Source: Acetobacterium tundrae (lineage in GTDB: Bacteria > Bacillota > Clostridia > Eubacteriales > Eubacteriaceae). From it: a stretch of 64,000 nucleotides of DNA. Below the pieces are notes generated by a model that did not search any database, was not told where the DNA came from, and was given only the letters and a program-made list of their open reading frames with translations. The DNA lies in the NCBI RefSeq assembly GCF_008086615.1, contig NZ_RXYB01000001.1, forward strand, positions 124,001-188,000, written 5' to 3'. Positions 40,496 to 49,825 of the stretch are shown here, piece by piece; the stretch's first letter is position 1; every line of letters starts with the position of its first letter. Both the position numbers and the translations under genes were made by a program.

Positions 40496-41158
40496 ATGGC
40501 AACTTTAGAGAATGTTTCGCAATGTGTTTTAGATGGTGATTTAGATGAAATTAAAGTATTAGTTCAAGCGTTACTTGATGAGGGAATGGATCCAATTAAA
40601 ATTATCAATGAAGGCTTGATTGCTGGGATGAATATTGTTGCTCCTTTATTTAAAAGTGGAGAAATGTTTGTACCGGAAGTAATGGAATCCGCCGATACAA
40701 TGAACGAAGGCATGAAAATAGTAAAACCGCTGATTATGGATGCTGATATGCCAAGTAAGGGGAAAATTATCATCGGAACAGTGAATGGCGATTTACACGA
40801 TATTGGTAAAAATCTTCTGATTATGATGATGGAAAGCAATGGGTATGTCGTTGTTGATTTGGGTGTGGATGTCAAAGAAGAAGATTTTGTCGCAGCAGTT
40901 AAAAAACATCAGCCTGAAATCGTTGGAATGTCATCCTTATTAACAACGACGATGATGAAAATCGATTCCACAATCAAACAATTAATCAAAGAAGGGGTTC
41001 GTGATCAAGTTAAAGTTATTATTGGTGGAGCACCGGTTACACAGGAATTTGCCGATGATATAGGCGCCGATGGTTATTCTGAGGATGCTTCAACAGCAGT
41101 TGATCTTTGCGACAGAATGATGGATGAAATTTGTGGACAGCAGGCAATCAGTGCCTAA
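40496..41158 (+). CDS. mtaC: Methanol corrinoid protein MtaC
   Basis: A 220-residue corrinoid shuttle with helical cap (1-88) and B12-binding Rossmann domain. The cobalt ligand is His101 in GTVNGDLHDIGKNLL; other conserved blocks are LGVDVKEEDF, MSSLLTTTMMK and GGAPVTQEFADDIGADGYSEDA. It accepts methyl from MtaB and gives it to the methyltransferase encoded next. CCAGGAGG precedes ATG 40496. An 83-base gap after mtaB holds no gene. It differs from the first copy at 36572 mainly in its cap and C-terminal tail. Confidence 0.94.
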   Translation: MATLENVSQCVLDGDLDEIKVLVQALLDEGMDPIKIINEGLIAGMNIVAPLFKSGEMFVPEVMESADTMNEGMKIVKPLIMDADMPSKGKIIIGTVNGDLHDIGKNLLIMMMESNGYVVVDLGVDVKEEDFVAAVKKHQPEIVGMSSLLTTTMMKIDSTIKQLIKEGVRDQVKVIIGGAPVTQEFADDIGADGYSEDASTAVDLCDRMMDEICGQQAISA

Positions 41159-41185
41159 GGTAAATCAAAAGAGGAGGCAACAATC

Positions 41186-41986
41186 ATGCTGACAATTGTA
41201 GGGGAATTAATTAATACGAGTCGGAAGACGGTAAAAGAAGCAGTAATGAATAAAGATAAAGCGTATATCTGCAATCTTGCCGCTAAACAGGCGAAGGCAG
41301 GTGCAACCTATATTGATGTAAATTGCGGTAATATGATTAATAATGAAGAGGAAACAATGGCGTGGTTGGTCAGTAACATTCAGGATGAAGTTGATCTTCC
41401 CTTGTGCATTGATAGCCCTAGCGCAGCAGCTCTTGATGTCGGTTTGGCATTGTGCAAAAATGGCCGTCCGATGATCAATTCAATATCTGATGAGGAGGAA
41501 CGATATGATTCTGTTTTACCGCTCATAAAAAAATATAATGCTAAAATTGTGGTATTGTGTATGGATAGCACCGGGATGCCTGTTACGGCGGATGATCGAA
41601 TTAAAGTCGTCCGCAATCTTTATGAGAAATTGTCAAATGAAGGGATTGCCGGTGATGATATGTACTTTGATCCATTGGTGAAACCAGTCAGCAGTGTGGG
41701 TACTGCCGGAATTGAGGTGCTGGATACGATAAAGAAAATAAAGACGGACTTTCCGGATGTTCACTTCATGTGCGGACTCAGTAATATTTCATATGGTCTG
41801 CCGAATCGGGGTATTCTCAACCGCTTGTTTGTCGTTCAAACCATGACGTTGGGAATGGATGGATACGTACTGGATCCGACCAATTCCAACACAATGGCCG
41901 ATATTGTGACATCCAAGGCGTTACTTGGTTTGGATAACTATTGTGGTGGTTATATAAAAGCACACCGCCGGGGCCTGCTCATCTAA
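41186..41986 (+). CDS. mtaA: Methyltetrahydrofolate:corrinoid methyltransferase (MtaA role)
   Basis: A 266-residue pterin-binding TIM-barrel protein of the AcsE/MetH-pterin family (VGELINTSRKTVKEAV, GATYIDVNCGN, LPLCIDSP, FDPLVKPVSS, CGLSNISYGLPNRG). It would carry the methyl group from MtaC to tetrahydrofolate. In methanogens MtaA is an unrelated uroporphyrinogen-decarboxylase-like protein that uses coenzyme M; acetogens use this pterin type, and the symbol is given in that sense. GAGGAGG precedes ATG 41186. It is the last gene of the operon and is followed by a long hairpin. Confidence 0.88.
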   Translation: MLTIVGELINTSRKTVKEAVMNKDKAYICNLAAKQAKAGATYIDVNCGNMINNEEETMAWLVSNIQDEVDLPLCIDSPSAAALDVGLALCKNGRPMINSISDEEERYDSVLPLIKKYNAKIVVLCMDSTGMPVTADDRIKVVRNLYEKLSNEGIAGDDMYFDPLVKPVSSVGTAGIEVLDTIKKIKTDFPDVHFMCGLSNISYGLPNRGILNRLFVVQTMTLGMDGYVLDPTNSNTMADIVTSKALLGLDNYCGGYIKAHRRGLLI

Positions 41987-42044
41987 TTTTTAACATCATT
42001 TCCAATAACTCCAATTTAAATAAATAGAATAAGAAAAATATCGT

Positions 42045-42140
42045 TTAACTACAATTGTTTATCGTTTTATGAATCTAGTATGGGCAGGTTTCACCAGCCT
42101 GTCAAGAGGTTTTATATGCCGATAAAACAATTGTAGTTAA
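42045..42140 (+). terminator. Long stem-loop with nested hairpin after the methanol operon
   Basis: TTAACTACAATTGTTTATCG at 42045-42064 pairs with the 21-base arm at 42120-42140, whose only difference is one extra base. The 55-base interior holds a second hairpin (GGCAGGT-TTC-ACCAGCC). Six T residues follow the right arm. It may act as an elaborate terminator between the convergent mtaA and DUF554 genes, a stable small RNA, or a small mobile-element remnant. Confidence 0.65.
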
Positions 42141-42184
42141 TTTTTTGAAAAAATCAGATGATTTTGGGCAATAGATACCTTGGA

Positions 42185-42874
42185 TTAAAGTCCTAAAAGA
42201 CCAATAATCCAAAGAATAATAATTGGCATGATGATGGCTGGCAGAAGATTGCCGACTTTAAATTCTTTGATCTTAAGCATGTTGATGCCAATGGCCATAA
42301 TCAGAATACCCCCAACGGCATTCATTTCAGTGATCATTTCGGTTGAAAGGAATGGTTTGATTGAATTGGCCAGAAGAGAAATGCTGCCCTGATATAAAAA
42401 AACCGGAATGGCCGACAGTAGAACGCCAATGCCCATGGTTGAAGAAAGAATCATAGCGAAAATACCATCCAGTAGTGATTTGCTGAGTAAAATACTGTAA
42501 GTTCCGGTTATGCCATTTTCCAGTGCACCCATTATTGCCATTGAGCCGGTGCAGAATAATAAGGAAGCACTTACAAAACCAATGGATACATTGTTATTGC
42601 TTTTTTTCATTTTTGATTCAAGTGTATCTCCGATGCGTTTGAGTTGCTTTTCGATATCGATGAGCTCTCCAACAATGGCCCCAAGCAAAAGGCTCACCAA
42701 CATTAACGTAATATTTTCAGTTTTAAGAGCCATCGTCGTGCCAATAATGACGACGCCCAGACCTAGTCCCTGAGTAATGGTTTCGCAAAGCCGCTGAGGT
42801 AAAGCCTCCTTTAATAAAAGGCCGATAAGACTGCAGAAGACAATAGCCGCTGCGTTAATAATTGTACCGAGCAA
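42185..42874 (-). CDS. DUF554 family membrane protein
   Basis: A 229-residue membrane protein with about seven hydrophobic segments. It begins MLGTIINAAAIVFCSLIGLLL and contains TITQGLGLGVVIIGTTMAL, CTGSMAIMGALENG and DGIFAMILSSTMGIGVLLSAIPVFLYQG, the pattern of the DUF554 (YdfK/YqgA-like) family. These proteins have been proposed as channels or transporters, without a confirmed substrate. AGGAGGAAAA precedes ATG 42874. It is a single gene between convergent mtaA and the divergent polyphosphate operon. Confidence 0.87.
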   Translation of the reverse strand: MLGTIINAAAIVFCSLIGLLLKEALPQRLCETITQGLGLGVVIIGTTMALKTENITLMLVSLLLGAIVGELIDIEKQLKRIGDTLESKMKKSNNNVSIGFVSASLLFCTGSMAIMGALENGITGTYSILLSKSLLDGIFAMILSSTMGIGVLLSAIPVFLYQGSISLLANSIKPFLSTEMITEMNAVGGILIMAIGINMLKIKEFKVGNLLPAIIMPIIILWIIGLLGL

Positions 42875-43061
42875 GATTTTTCCTCCTGATGTTGATAGTT
42901 ATCTTTATATTGTAACATAGAATAATAACCGCTGATACAATAACAAGTAGTTGTAAATAACTCAATGTAAAAAAAAGCCAAAAAGACGGTTCTTTCTAGA
43001 CTTTTAACATCCATTTTATATAAAATATGATAAAATGATAGAAAGATTTGGGGTGATTTTT

Positions 43062-44615
43062 ATGATAAAGCGATTTTCAGTTATCTATATCGGTTCCAGC
43101 AGATGTGAACTGATTGTTGGACAAAGAGGCAAAGGCTGTATTAATATTTTGGATCGGGCGATGTACCCAATCAGTTTTGGAAGCCAGAGTTTTACTAAGG
43201 GAGAAATTAGTTTTAAATCTGCATATGCATTGTGTCAAACGATTAAAGAATATATTGAAATGTCAAATGCTTACGCTGTCGAATCAATAAAAATATTTGG
43301 GACAACGGCCCTTCGTGAGGCGAAAAATCGGCTTTATATTCTTGAGCAGATTAAAATCAACACAGGTGGTTATGAAGTCGAAATATTGGAGAAAGAAGAA
43401 GAAATCCATTTAATTTATCGTCACATGGTTCTAAAATGTGATTCGGCATTCAACATTACCGGAGATGAGACTGAAGATCAGATGTTTGCAGCGATATCCA
43501 GTGGAAATGTATCAGTGGCACTGCTAAAAAATGGGGTCATTAACTATCATCAGACGGCTGAACTGGGGTATTTAAAAACAAAAGAAATTCTTAAGTCAAT
43601 TGAAGAAAACTCAGAACGATTTGAAACCTTGCTAATGGAATTCATTTCAACATACACTCAGGATATTGTTGAAAACATTCAAAAACGAAATGTAAAAAGG
43701 CTTTTTGTTTCGTCACATGAAGTAGATGTTATTGCGCAATTATGTGGGTTCACAGAACATCAAGAGTATTATATTGTTAATGCAAAAGAATTTAAAAAAC
43801 TATGGAAAACAACCGCAGATCTTACCGCGAACCAGCTTATGAAGCAAAATCCATTTTTGGATCAGAATGAAGCTGAAACGCTGAATCATACCCTCGCACT
43901 TTATTTGAAATTATTGGCTGAAACCGGTGTCGAAACCGTTGTATTAGTTCCGATGATGATTGGAGATGCCTATTTAGATTTTGAATTTCAGGTCACAAAG
44001 AAACAACAGTTGTTTGAATGGATTGAAGAGGGGAGTTATTCTTCAGCAAAGGCAATTGGTCAAAAATATCACACCAATCAAAAGCATGCTGAATTTGTTG
44101 AAAAGATGAGCCTTAAAATATTTGATTCTTTGAAAAAGTATCATCAGTTGGGTAAACGAGAACGACAGCTGTTATCCATGCTATGTTATTTATTGGAGGT
44201 CGGTAGTTTCATTGATCATAAAAATTATCAGGTTCAAAGCCGACATATTATAGAGACAACGGATCTTATTGGCGTCACTCAAAAGGAAAAAGCTCTTCTG
44301 GGGAAGGTTGCTGAAGCAGTGAAGACAAGTTTTCTCTCAATTGAAGAAGAAAATATGTATTCAAAGGACAAGGAAGAGCAATTAGTGCTTGCAAAACTTG
44401 CGGCGATATTAAAATTAGCGATTGCTTTGGATATAAGTAGTCAACAGAAAATTCAAAAGCTCCAGTGTCATATTAAAGAAGAAAAATTGATTGTGGAAGT
44501 GACAACAGGAAAAAACTTTCAACTAGAAGAGTATTTCTTCAAAGCAAGCAGAAATACAATGGAAGAAGTATATGGCATTAAACCAATATTGAAAATTAAG
44601 AGGATAGAGTCATGA
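43062..44615 (+). CDS. Divergent Ppx/GppA-family protein, probably inactive
   Basis: A 517-residue protein with the overall layout of exopolyphosphatase/guanosine pentaphosphatase: two ASKHA-like domains (1 to about 310) and an HD-like helical domain. The key sites look lost. The first phosphate loop reads YIGSSRCEL instead of DIGSNSVxL, the second reads FAAISSGNVSVAL instead of MDIGGGSTEF, and the HD motif expected in the third domain reads LLEVGSFIDHKN. The protein is thus probably catalytically inactive and may regulate its neighbours. ATG 43062 follows GGGGTGA. It is coupled to ppk by an ATGA overlap. Confidence 0.8.
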   Translation: MIKRFSVIYIGSSRCELIVGQRGKGCINILDRAMYPISFGSQSFTKGEISFKSAYALCQTIKEYIEMSNAYAVESIKIFGTTALREAKNRLYILEQIKINTGGYEVEILEKEEEIHLIYRHMVLKCDSAFNITGDETEDQMFAAISSGNVSVALLKNGVINYHQTAELGYLKTKEILKSIEENSERFETLLMEFISTYTQDIVENIQKRNVKRLFVSSHEVDVIAQLCGFTEHQEYYIVNAKEFKKLWKTTADLTANQLMKQNPFLDQNEAETLNHTLALYLKLLAETGVETVVLVPMMIGDAYLDFEFQVTKKQQLFEWIEEGSYSSAKAIGQKYHTNQKHAEFVEKMSLKIFDSLKKYHQLGKRERQLLSMLCYLLEVGSFIDHKNYQVQSRHIIETTDLIGVTQKEKALLGKVAEAVKTSFLSIEEENMYSKDKEEQLVLAKLAAILKLAIALDISSQQKIQKLQCHIKEEKLIVEVTTGKNFQLEEYFFKASRNTMEEVYGIKPILKIKRIES

Positions 44616-46723
44616 AAAACAAATTATTTATCAATCGAGAGATTAGTTGGCTGGATTTTAACTACCGCGTTTTAGAAGAGGCTTATGATAAAGGTAATCT
44701 TATTATGGATCGGCTGAAATTTCTGGCCATAACAGCATCTAATCTGGATGAGTTTTTTATGGTGCGTATGGCTGGTATTATGGATCAGATCAATGTTGGC
44801 TATAACAAAAAAAGTATTGATGGCTTTACGCCGAAAGAACAACTGGCTGATTTAAGAAAAATTACACAGGAGATGATGGATCGTCAGTATACCTGCCTTT
44901 CAAAATCAATTATGCCTGAGCTTAATCAAAATAATGTGTTTGTTTTGAATTTCAACGAACTTGATGAAGAAGGCAAAGATTTCGCACGCTATTATTTCAG
45001 GCATGAATGTTATCCAGTATTGACTCCTCAGGCGATTGATAACAGCCGTCCATTTCCGTTGGTAAAAAACAATAAGGTTTATCTTTGCATCATGCTACAT
45101 GACACTGAATTAAAAAATAAAGAAGAGAAAGACTATATGGCGATTCTTGAAATCCCCAAAGTGCTTGATCGAATCATTGCTTTGCCGAAATCAAAGGAGG
45201 CAAAAGAATTCAATTATATTTTTATAGAAGATTTAATCAGTCCATTTGTCAATGAACTTTTTACAGGATATGATGTCAAACAAGTCACTGAATTTCGAAT
45301 TACCAGAAATGGCGACCTGGCAATTGATGAGGATGAAGCAGAGGATTTGCTGATTGAAATTGAAAAATCAATTGAGCAACGCAAATGGGGTGCCAGTATA
45401 AAACTGGAAGTCTCGAAGACCATGAGTAAGAAAATGAAAAAGTGGCTGATGAATGAGTTGGAAATTGAAGAAAACGAACTCTATGAGCTAAAGGGAAATC
45501 TGGATCTAACCTGTTTTATGAAATTTCAGGGACGACCTGAGTTTGAAGAGTTAAGGGAACCCCGATATATCCCACTTATGTCTAATGAATTTTATGGATG
45601 TGAAGACATTTTTGATGTCATTCGGGAGAAAGACCGGCTTTTGCATCATCCCTATCAGTCGTTTAATACAGTTATTGATTTTGTACGGACAGCAGCGTTA
45701 GACCCAGATGTTTTGGCAATTAAGCAAACACTCTATCGCGTCAGCGGAGATTCACCTATTATTGAAGCGTTAATTCAGGCCGCGCAGAATGGCAAACAGG
45801 TTACGGTGTTGGTGGAGCTGAAAGCTCGTTTTGACGAGGCCAACAATATTATATGGGCGAAAAAGTTGGAGAAGGCGGGATGCCATGTCATTTATGGATT
45901 GGTGGGATTGAAGATTCACTGTAAAATGATTCTGGTTGTTCGAAAAGAATCAGACGGAATAAGGCGTTATGTTCACCTTGGAACAGGAAACTATAACGAT
46001 GTGACCGCAGCTCAGTATACTGATTTGGGAATGTTTACGGCGAAAGAAAGCTACGCTTCGGATGTGTCAACACTGTTTAATCTTCTTTCGGGTTATAGTC
46101 ATTATACTTTATGGAAAAAAATCGAAGTAGCACCTAAAACCCTGCGAAATGCATTTTATTTAGCGATTGAACGGGAAATCGATAATGTAAAAATGGGTGA
46201 GAAAGGGAAAATTGTTGCAAAAATGAATGCCCTTATTGATGAAGGCATCATAAATAAATTGTATGAGGCATCCCAAGCAGGCGTTGAAATTCAACTGATA
46301 GTGAGAGGAATGTGCTCAATTATTCCGGGAATCCCCAAAATAAGCGAGAATATTACCGTTCGCAGTATCGTTGGAACCTATCTCGAACACAGCCGAATCT
46401 ATTATTTTTACAATCAAGGAAAAGAAGATATTTTTCTATCCAGTGCAGACTGGATGGAACGGAACTTAAACAGACGGATTGAAACTCTTTTTCCCGTGGA
46501 AGATGAGGATATAAAGAAAAAAATTAAACATATTATTGATATTACGTTAAGAGATACAATTAAAACTCGACTAATGACGGAAACCGGTGAATATCAGCGA
46601 ATCGATAAACGTGGTAAAGAATTGCTTTCCTGTCAAAAATATTTTTGTGAAGAAGCACAAGAAGAATTAGAAGCAGAGAAAAAAGCCGTACTGCTTAGTA
46701 ATGATATGGGGGGAAAACAATAG
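44612..46723 (+). CDS. ppk1: Polyphosphate kinase 1
   Basis: A 703-residue Ppk1, which reversibly builds polyphosphate from ATP. The N-terminal block INREISWLDFNYRVLEEA, the TASNLDEFFMVRMAG helix, the catalytic His436 in VGLKIHCKMILVV, RRYVHLGTGNYN and the second phospholipase-D-like half (LEHSRIYYFYNQGKEDIFLSSADWMERNLNRR in parts) are all present, and the length is normal. It overlaps a gene on each side and is the middle of a three-gene polyphosphate operon. Confidence 0.96.
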   Translation: MKNKLFINREISWLDFNYRVLEEAYDKGNLIMDRLKFLAITASNLDEFFMVRMAGIMDQINVGYNKKSIDGFTPKEQLADLRKITQEMMDRQYTCLSKSIMPELNQNNVFVLNFNELDEEGKDFARYYFRHECYPVLTPQAIDNSRPFPLVKNNKVYLCIMLHDTELKNKEEKDYMAILEIPKVLDRIIALPKSKEAKEFNYIFIEDLISPFVNELFTGYDVKQVTEFRITRNGDLAIDEDEAEDLLIEIEKSIEQRKWGASIKLEVSKTMSKKMKKWLMNELEIEENELYELKGNLDLTCFMKFQGRPEFEELREPRYIPLMSNEFYGCEDIFDVIREKDRLLHHPYQSFNTVIDFVRTAALDPDVLAIKQTLYRVSGDSPIIEALIQAAQNGKQVTVLVELKARFDEANNIIWAKKLEKAGCHVIYGLVGLKIHCKMILVVRKESDGIRRYVHLGTGNYNDVTAAQYTDLGMFTAKESYASDVSTLFNLLSGYSHYTLWKKIEVAPKTLRNAFYLAIEREIDNVKMGEKGKIVAKMNALIDEGIINKLYEASQAGVEIQLIVRGMCSIIPGIPKISENITVRSIVGTYLEHSRIYYFYNQGKEDIFLSSADWMERNLNRRIETLFPVEDEDIKKKIKHIIDITLRDTIKTRLMTETGEYQRIDKRGKELLSCQKYFCEEAQEELEAEKKAVLLSNDMGGKQ

Positions 46724-48252
46724 TGATAAGACATAATATCGGAGTAATCGATATTGGCTCGAATAGTGTTCATCTCGTGATCGGTGAATATTTTAACAAT
46801 GAATATTTTCAAATAATTGATGATGTTAAGGTCAATGTGCGTCTCAGTGAAGGAGTCGCAGAAACAGGATACTTACAAAAAGACCGTATGGATTTTGGCC
46901 TGGAAACATTATTGATGTTCCAGAGTATGTGCGAGGCATATGGCATAGAAAAGGTAATAGCCGTTGCAACGGCAGCGATTCGAAAAGCTCAAAATGGAAA
47001 AGATTACGTGGCAGAGATCAAGAAAAAAATCGGCATGGATGTTGAGATTATTTCAGGTGAAAAAGAAGCCGCGATGGATTATCTTGGGGCCATCAATACG
47101 CTTGAGATTAAGGACGCATTACTGATGGATATCGGGGGTGGGAGTACCGAATTTGTGCTGATAAAGAATCGCAAAAAAATTGATTCCGTCAGCCTTCCTT
47201 TAGGATCTGTTGATTTATCTGAAAAATTTGATCTTGCTGATGAGATAACTGAGAATAAAATCAATGATCTGGAGCAATATCTTAATAAACTTTTCGAAGA
47301 AATCCCAATTTTATCAAAGAGTAGGGGACTTCTTATTATCGGAGTGGGGGGAACCATTCGAAATGTCGGGAGAATTCATCGTAGTATGATTGATTATCCA
47401 ATGGAGATTGAACATAATTATCATATGAAACCCAGTGAGGTTATACAGGTCTGTGATTTGGCTGCAGGGATGAATTTAGCAGAGCGATCAAACCTTAAAG
47501 GGCTTTCTAAAGGGCGAACGGATATTTTCGTAGGGTCCAGTCATATGCTTGAACGGATGATGCAGCATATTGACGCTCCTGAGCTTGTCATCAGTAATGC
47601 CGGGATTCGGGATGGCATTATTTTTGATTATTTTGGCTACAATGAAGACAATCTGGTTTATGATATTTTTGAATTATCATTATTGGATATCGTGCTCAAT
47701 TATAATGTGAATATTCCGCATGCCTATCATGTTTTGAAACTTACAAATGCTTTATTTGAACAGCTGAAACCATTACATGAGATAACCCGGGATGTTGATA
47801 AAATGATAAAAGCCAGTGCGATGCTTCATGATTCTGGCATTAAAATCCAATATGGAAATCACCATGAACATAGCTTTTATATCATTCTCAATGCCGGTTT
47901 GTTGGGGATTGAACAAAAAGATATTCTAATGAGTGCCTTTATTGCACTCAATCATCGGACGAACAAAAAGATTAAGGTTTCTGAAGAATATGTTGGTTTG
48001 CTTCGAGAAGAGGACCGACGATTAATTGATCAGCTGAGTCTTTTTTTGCAAATATCTGAATATTTGGATCGAAGTATGGATGGGGTTGTAAAAGAGTTGA
48101 ATTGTGTGATTATGGATAAAGAAGTTCAGCTGAATGTTCTAACGACCGGACACTCTGTTTTTGACAACATGATTGTCAATGAATGCGGGAAAAAATTTAA
48201 ACGTGTCTTTAATAAAAATTTGACAATAAAAAATAAGGTGATTCCTCAATAA
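46723..48252 (+). CDS. ppx: Exopolyphosphatase / GppA-family phosphatase with HD domain
   Basis: A 509-residue Ppx/GppA protein with intact active-site motifs: IDIGSNSVHLVIGE, ATAAIRKAQNG, the glutamate in SGEKEAAMDYLGA, LMDIGGGSTEFVL and GVGGTIRNVG. A C-terminal HD domain has LHDSGIKIQYGNHHEHSFYII. It would hydrolyse polyphosphate or pppGpp. The start is GTG 46723, sharing its G with the ppk1 stop, after GGGGGGAAA. A strong terminator follows. Confidence 0.92.
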   Translation: MIRHNIGVIDIGSNSVHLVIGEYFNNEYFQIIDDVKVNVRLSEGVAETGYLQKDRMDFGLETLLMFQSMCEAYGIEKVIAVATAAIRKAQNGKDYVAEIKKKIGMDVEIISGEKEAAMDYLGAINTLEIKDALLMDIGGGSTEFVLIKNRKKIDSVSLPLGSVDLSEKFDLADEITENKINDLEQYLNKLFEEIPILSKSRGLLIIGVGGTIRNVGRIHRSMIDYPMEIEHNYHMKPSEVIQVCDLAAGMNLAERSNLKGLSKGRTDIFVGSSHMLERMMQHIDAPELVISNAGIRDGIIFDYFGYNEDNLVYDIFELSLLDIVLNYNVNIPHAYHVLKLTNALFEQLKPLHEITRDVDKMIKASAMLHDSGIKIQYGNHHEHSFYIILNAGLLGIEQKDILMSAFIALNHRTNKKIKVSEEYVGLLREEDRRLIDQLSLFLQISEYLDRSMDGVVKELNCVIMDKEVQLNVLTTGHSVFDNMIVNECGKKFKRVFNKNLTIKNKVIPQ

Positions 48253-48260
48253 AATTAGAA

Positions 48261-48300
48261 AAAAAGCTCCGATTATTTTTTAAAATAATCGGAGCTTTTC
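48261..48300. terminator. Bidirectional rho-independent terminator
   Basis: AAAAGCTCCGATTATTTT and AAAATAATCGGAGCTTTT form an 18-bp stem. It lies between the convergent ppx and livF genes. Confidence 0.9.
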
Positions 48301-48321
48301 ACGTTGTAAATATATTGAAAA

Positions 48322-49035
48322 TTATTTCTTCCGTTGGCTTTTTCCAAGGTAAGCTTCTTTGATGCTTTCATCATTAAGCAGTTCTTTACCAGTACCCTGT
48401 TTTGTGATTTTTCCGGTTTCCAATACATAGGCATAGTCTGCTATTTTTAATGCCGAGTTAGCATTTTGTTCAATAAGTAGGATCGTCATACCTTCTTTAT
48501 TCAGAGTTTGGATGATTTCAAAAATACCTTTAACAACCAGAGGCGCTAATCCAAGAGAAGGTTCATCCATCATGAGAAGCTTTGGCCGGCTCATCATGGC
48601 ACGACCGACAGCCAGCATTTGCTGCTCACCACCGGATAAAGTTCCGGCCAGTTGCCAGGAGCGTTCTTCTAATCGAGGGAAAAGATTATAAATCATATGG
48701 ATATCTTCTTTAAGACTGTCTTTTCGCATGTATGCACCGATTTTAAGGTTTTCAAGCACCGTGAGATCTGGGAATACATGACGACCTTCGGGAACCAATG
48801 TAATGCCTTTGTCAACAATTTTTGTTGTATCCAATCCCATTAGTTCTTCACCAAAATAGCTGATGCTTCCTGATTTTGATTTAACAAGATTAACGATGGA
48901 ACGAAGGGTTGTGCTTTTTCCGGCGCCATTTGAGCCAATCAGGGTGACGATACTGCCTTCCGGTACTTCAAGGTCAATACCTCTGACTGCTTCAATACCG
49001 CCATAAGCGACTTCTAAATTACTAATCTTCAACAT
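48322..49035 (-). CDS. livF: Branched-chain amino acid ABC transporter ATPase LivF
   Basis: A 237-residue ATPase with Walker A GSNGAGKSTTLR, signature LSGGEQQMLAVGRAM, Walker B LLMMDEPSLGLAP and the switch LLIEQN. The shortened C-terminus and LVPEGRHVFPDLTV are typical of LivF. It overlaps livG by 14 bases and is the last gene of the liv operon. Confidence 0.93.
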   Translation of the reverse strand: MLKISNLEVAYGGIEAVRGIDLEVPEGSIVTLIGSNGAGKSTTLRSIVNLVKSKSGSISYFGEELMGLDTTKIVDKGITLVPEGRHVFPDLTVLENLKIGAYMRKDSLKEDIHMIYNLFPRLEERSWQLAGTLSGGEQQMLAVGRAMMSRPKLLMMDEPSLGLAPLVVKGIFEIIQTLNKEGMTILLIEQNANSALKIADYAYVLETGKITKQGTGKELLNDESIKEAYLGKSQRKK

Positions 49036-49825
49036 CTTCGTCTACCCCCAAATATGCTTCAATTACCTTAGGATCATTCTGAATTTCATTTGGATTTCCT
49101 TTGGCAATGGTGCATCCGAAATCTAATACATAGATATGATCCGAGATTTCCATAACCAAGTCCATATGGTGTTCAATCATGAAAATAGTAAGATCGAAAT
49201 CTGTTTTCAATTTAAAAATAAGATCGGTTAATTCATCTGTTTCCTGTGGATTCATTCCGGCTGCCGGCTCATCAAGAAGTAAAAGCTGAGGATTTGTAGC
49301 AAGCGCCCGAGCGATTTCAAGATGGCGTTGTTGCCCATAGGGAAGAGATGAAGCCTTCTCATCTTTCAAGTCGATCAGTCCCATGCGTTCCAAAAGAAAC
49401 TCGCATTTTTCTTTTGCTTCGCGTTCTCCGTTACGGGCTTTTGGCATGCGCAGTATGGCAGATAAAAAACTGTAATTTATGTTTAAATGAGTTGCAATCA
49501 GAACATTTTCTAAAACAGAGAGATCACTAAACAACCGAATATTTTGGAAAGTTCTGGCAATACCCAGGCCGGTAATTTTATCAGGTCTTTTTCCGCTGAT
49601 GTCAATTTCAGAGGCGACACCGCCGTTGTCTGTAGGCGAAAAAAGAACCTTTCCGCTGGTCGGAGTATAGACGCCGGTGATCACATTAAATGCCGTCGTT
49701 TTTCCGGCCCCGTTGGGACCGATCAGGGCAGCTAATTCACCCTTTTTTATGTCTATATTTAAATCATTGACAGCGATAACCCCGCCAAATTGCATGATGA
49801 CATTTTCAGTTTTTAAAAGACTCAT
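49022..49825 (-). CDS. livG: Branched-chain amino acid ABC transporter ATPase LivG
   Basis: A 267-residue ATPase with Walker A GPNGAGKTTAFN, the LivG-specific IARTFQNIRLFSDLSVLENVLIA region, signature-like LPYGQQRHLEIARAL, Walker B LLLLDEPAAGMNPQE and a C-terminal extension (GNPNEIQNDPKVIEAYLG). GGAGGTGAC precedes its ATG inside the end of livM, with an ATGA overlap. It is the partner of LivF in energising the LivHM channel. Confidence 0.94.
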   Translation of the reverse strand: MSLLKTENVIMQFGGVIAVNDLNIDIKKGELAALIGPNGAGKTTAFNVITGVYTPTSGKVLFSPTDNGGVASEIDISGKRPDKITGLGIARTFQNIRLFSDLSVLENVLIATHLNINYSFLSAILRMPKARNGEREAKEKCEFLLERMGLIDLKDEKASSLPYGQQRHLEIARALATNPQLLLLDEPAAGMNPQETDELTDLIFKLKTDFDLTIFMIEHHMDLVMEISDHIYVLDFGCTIAKGNPNEIQNDPKVIEAYLGVDEDVED

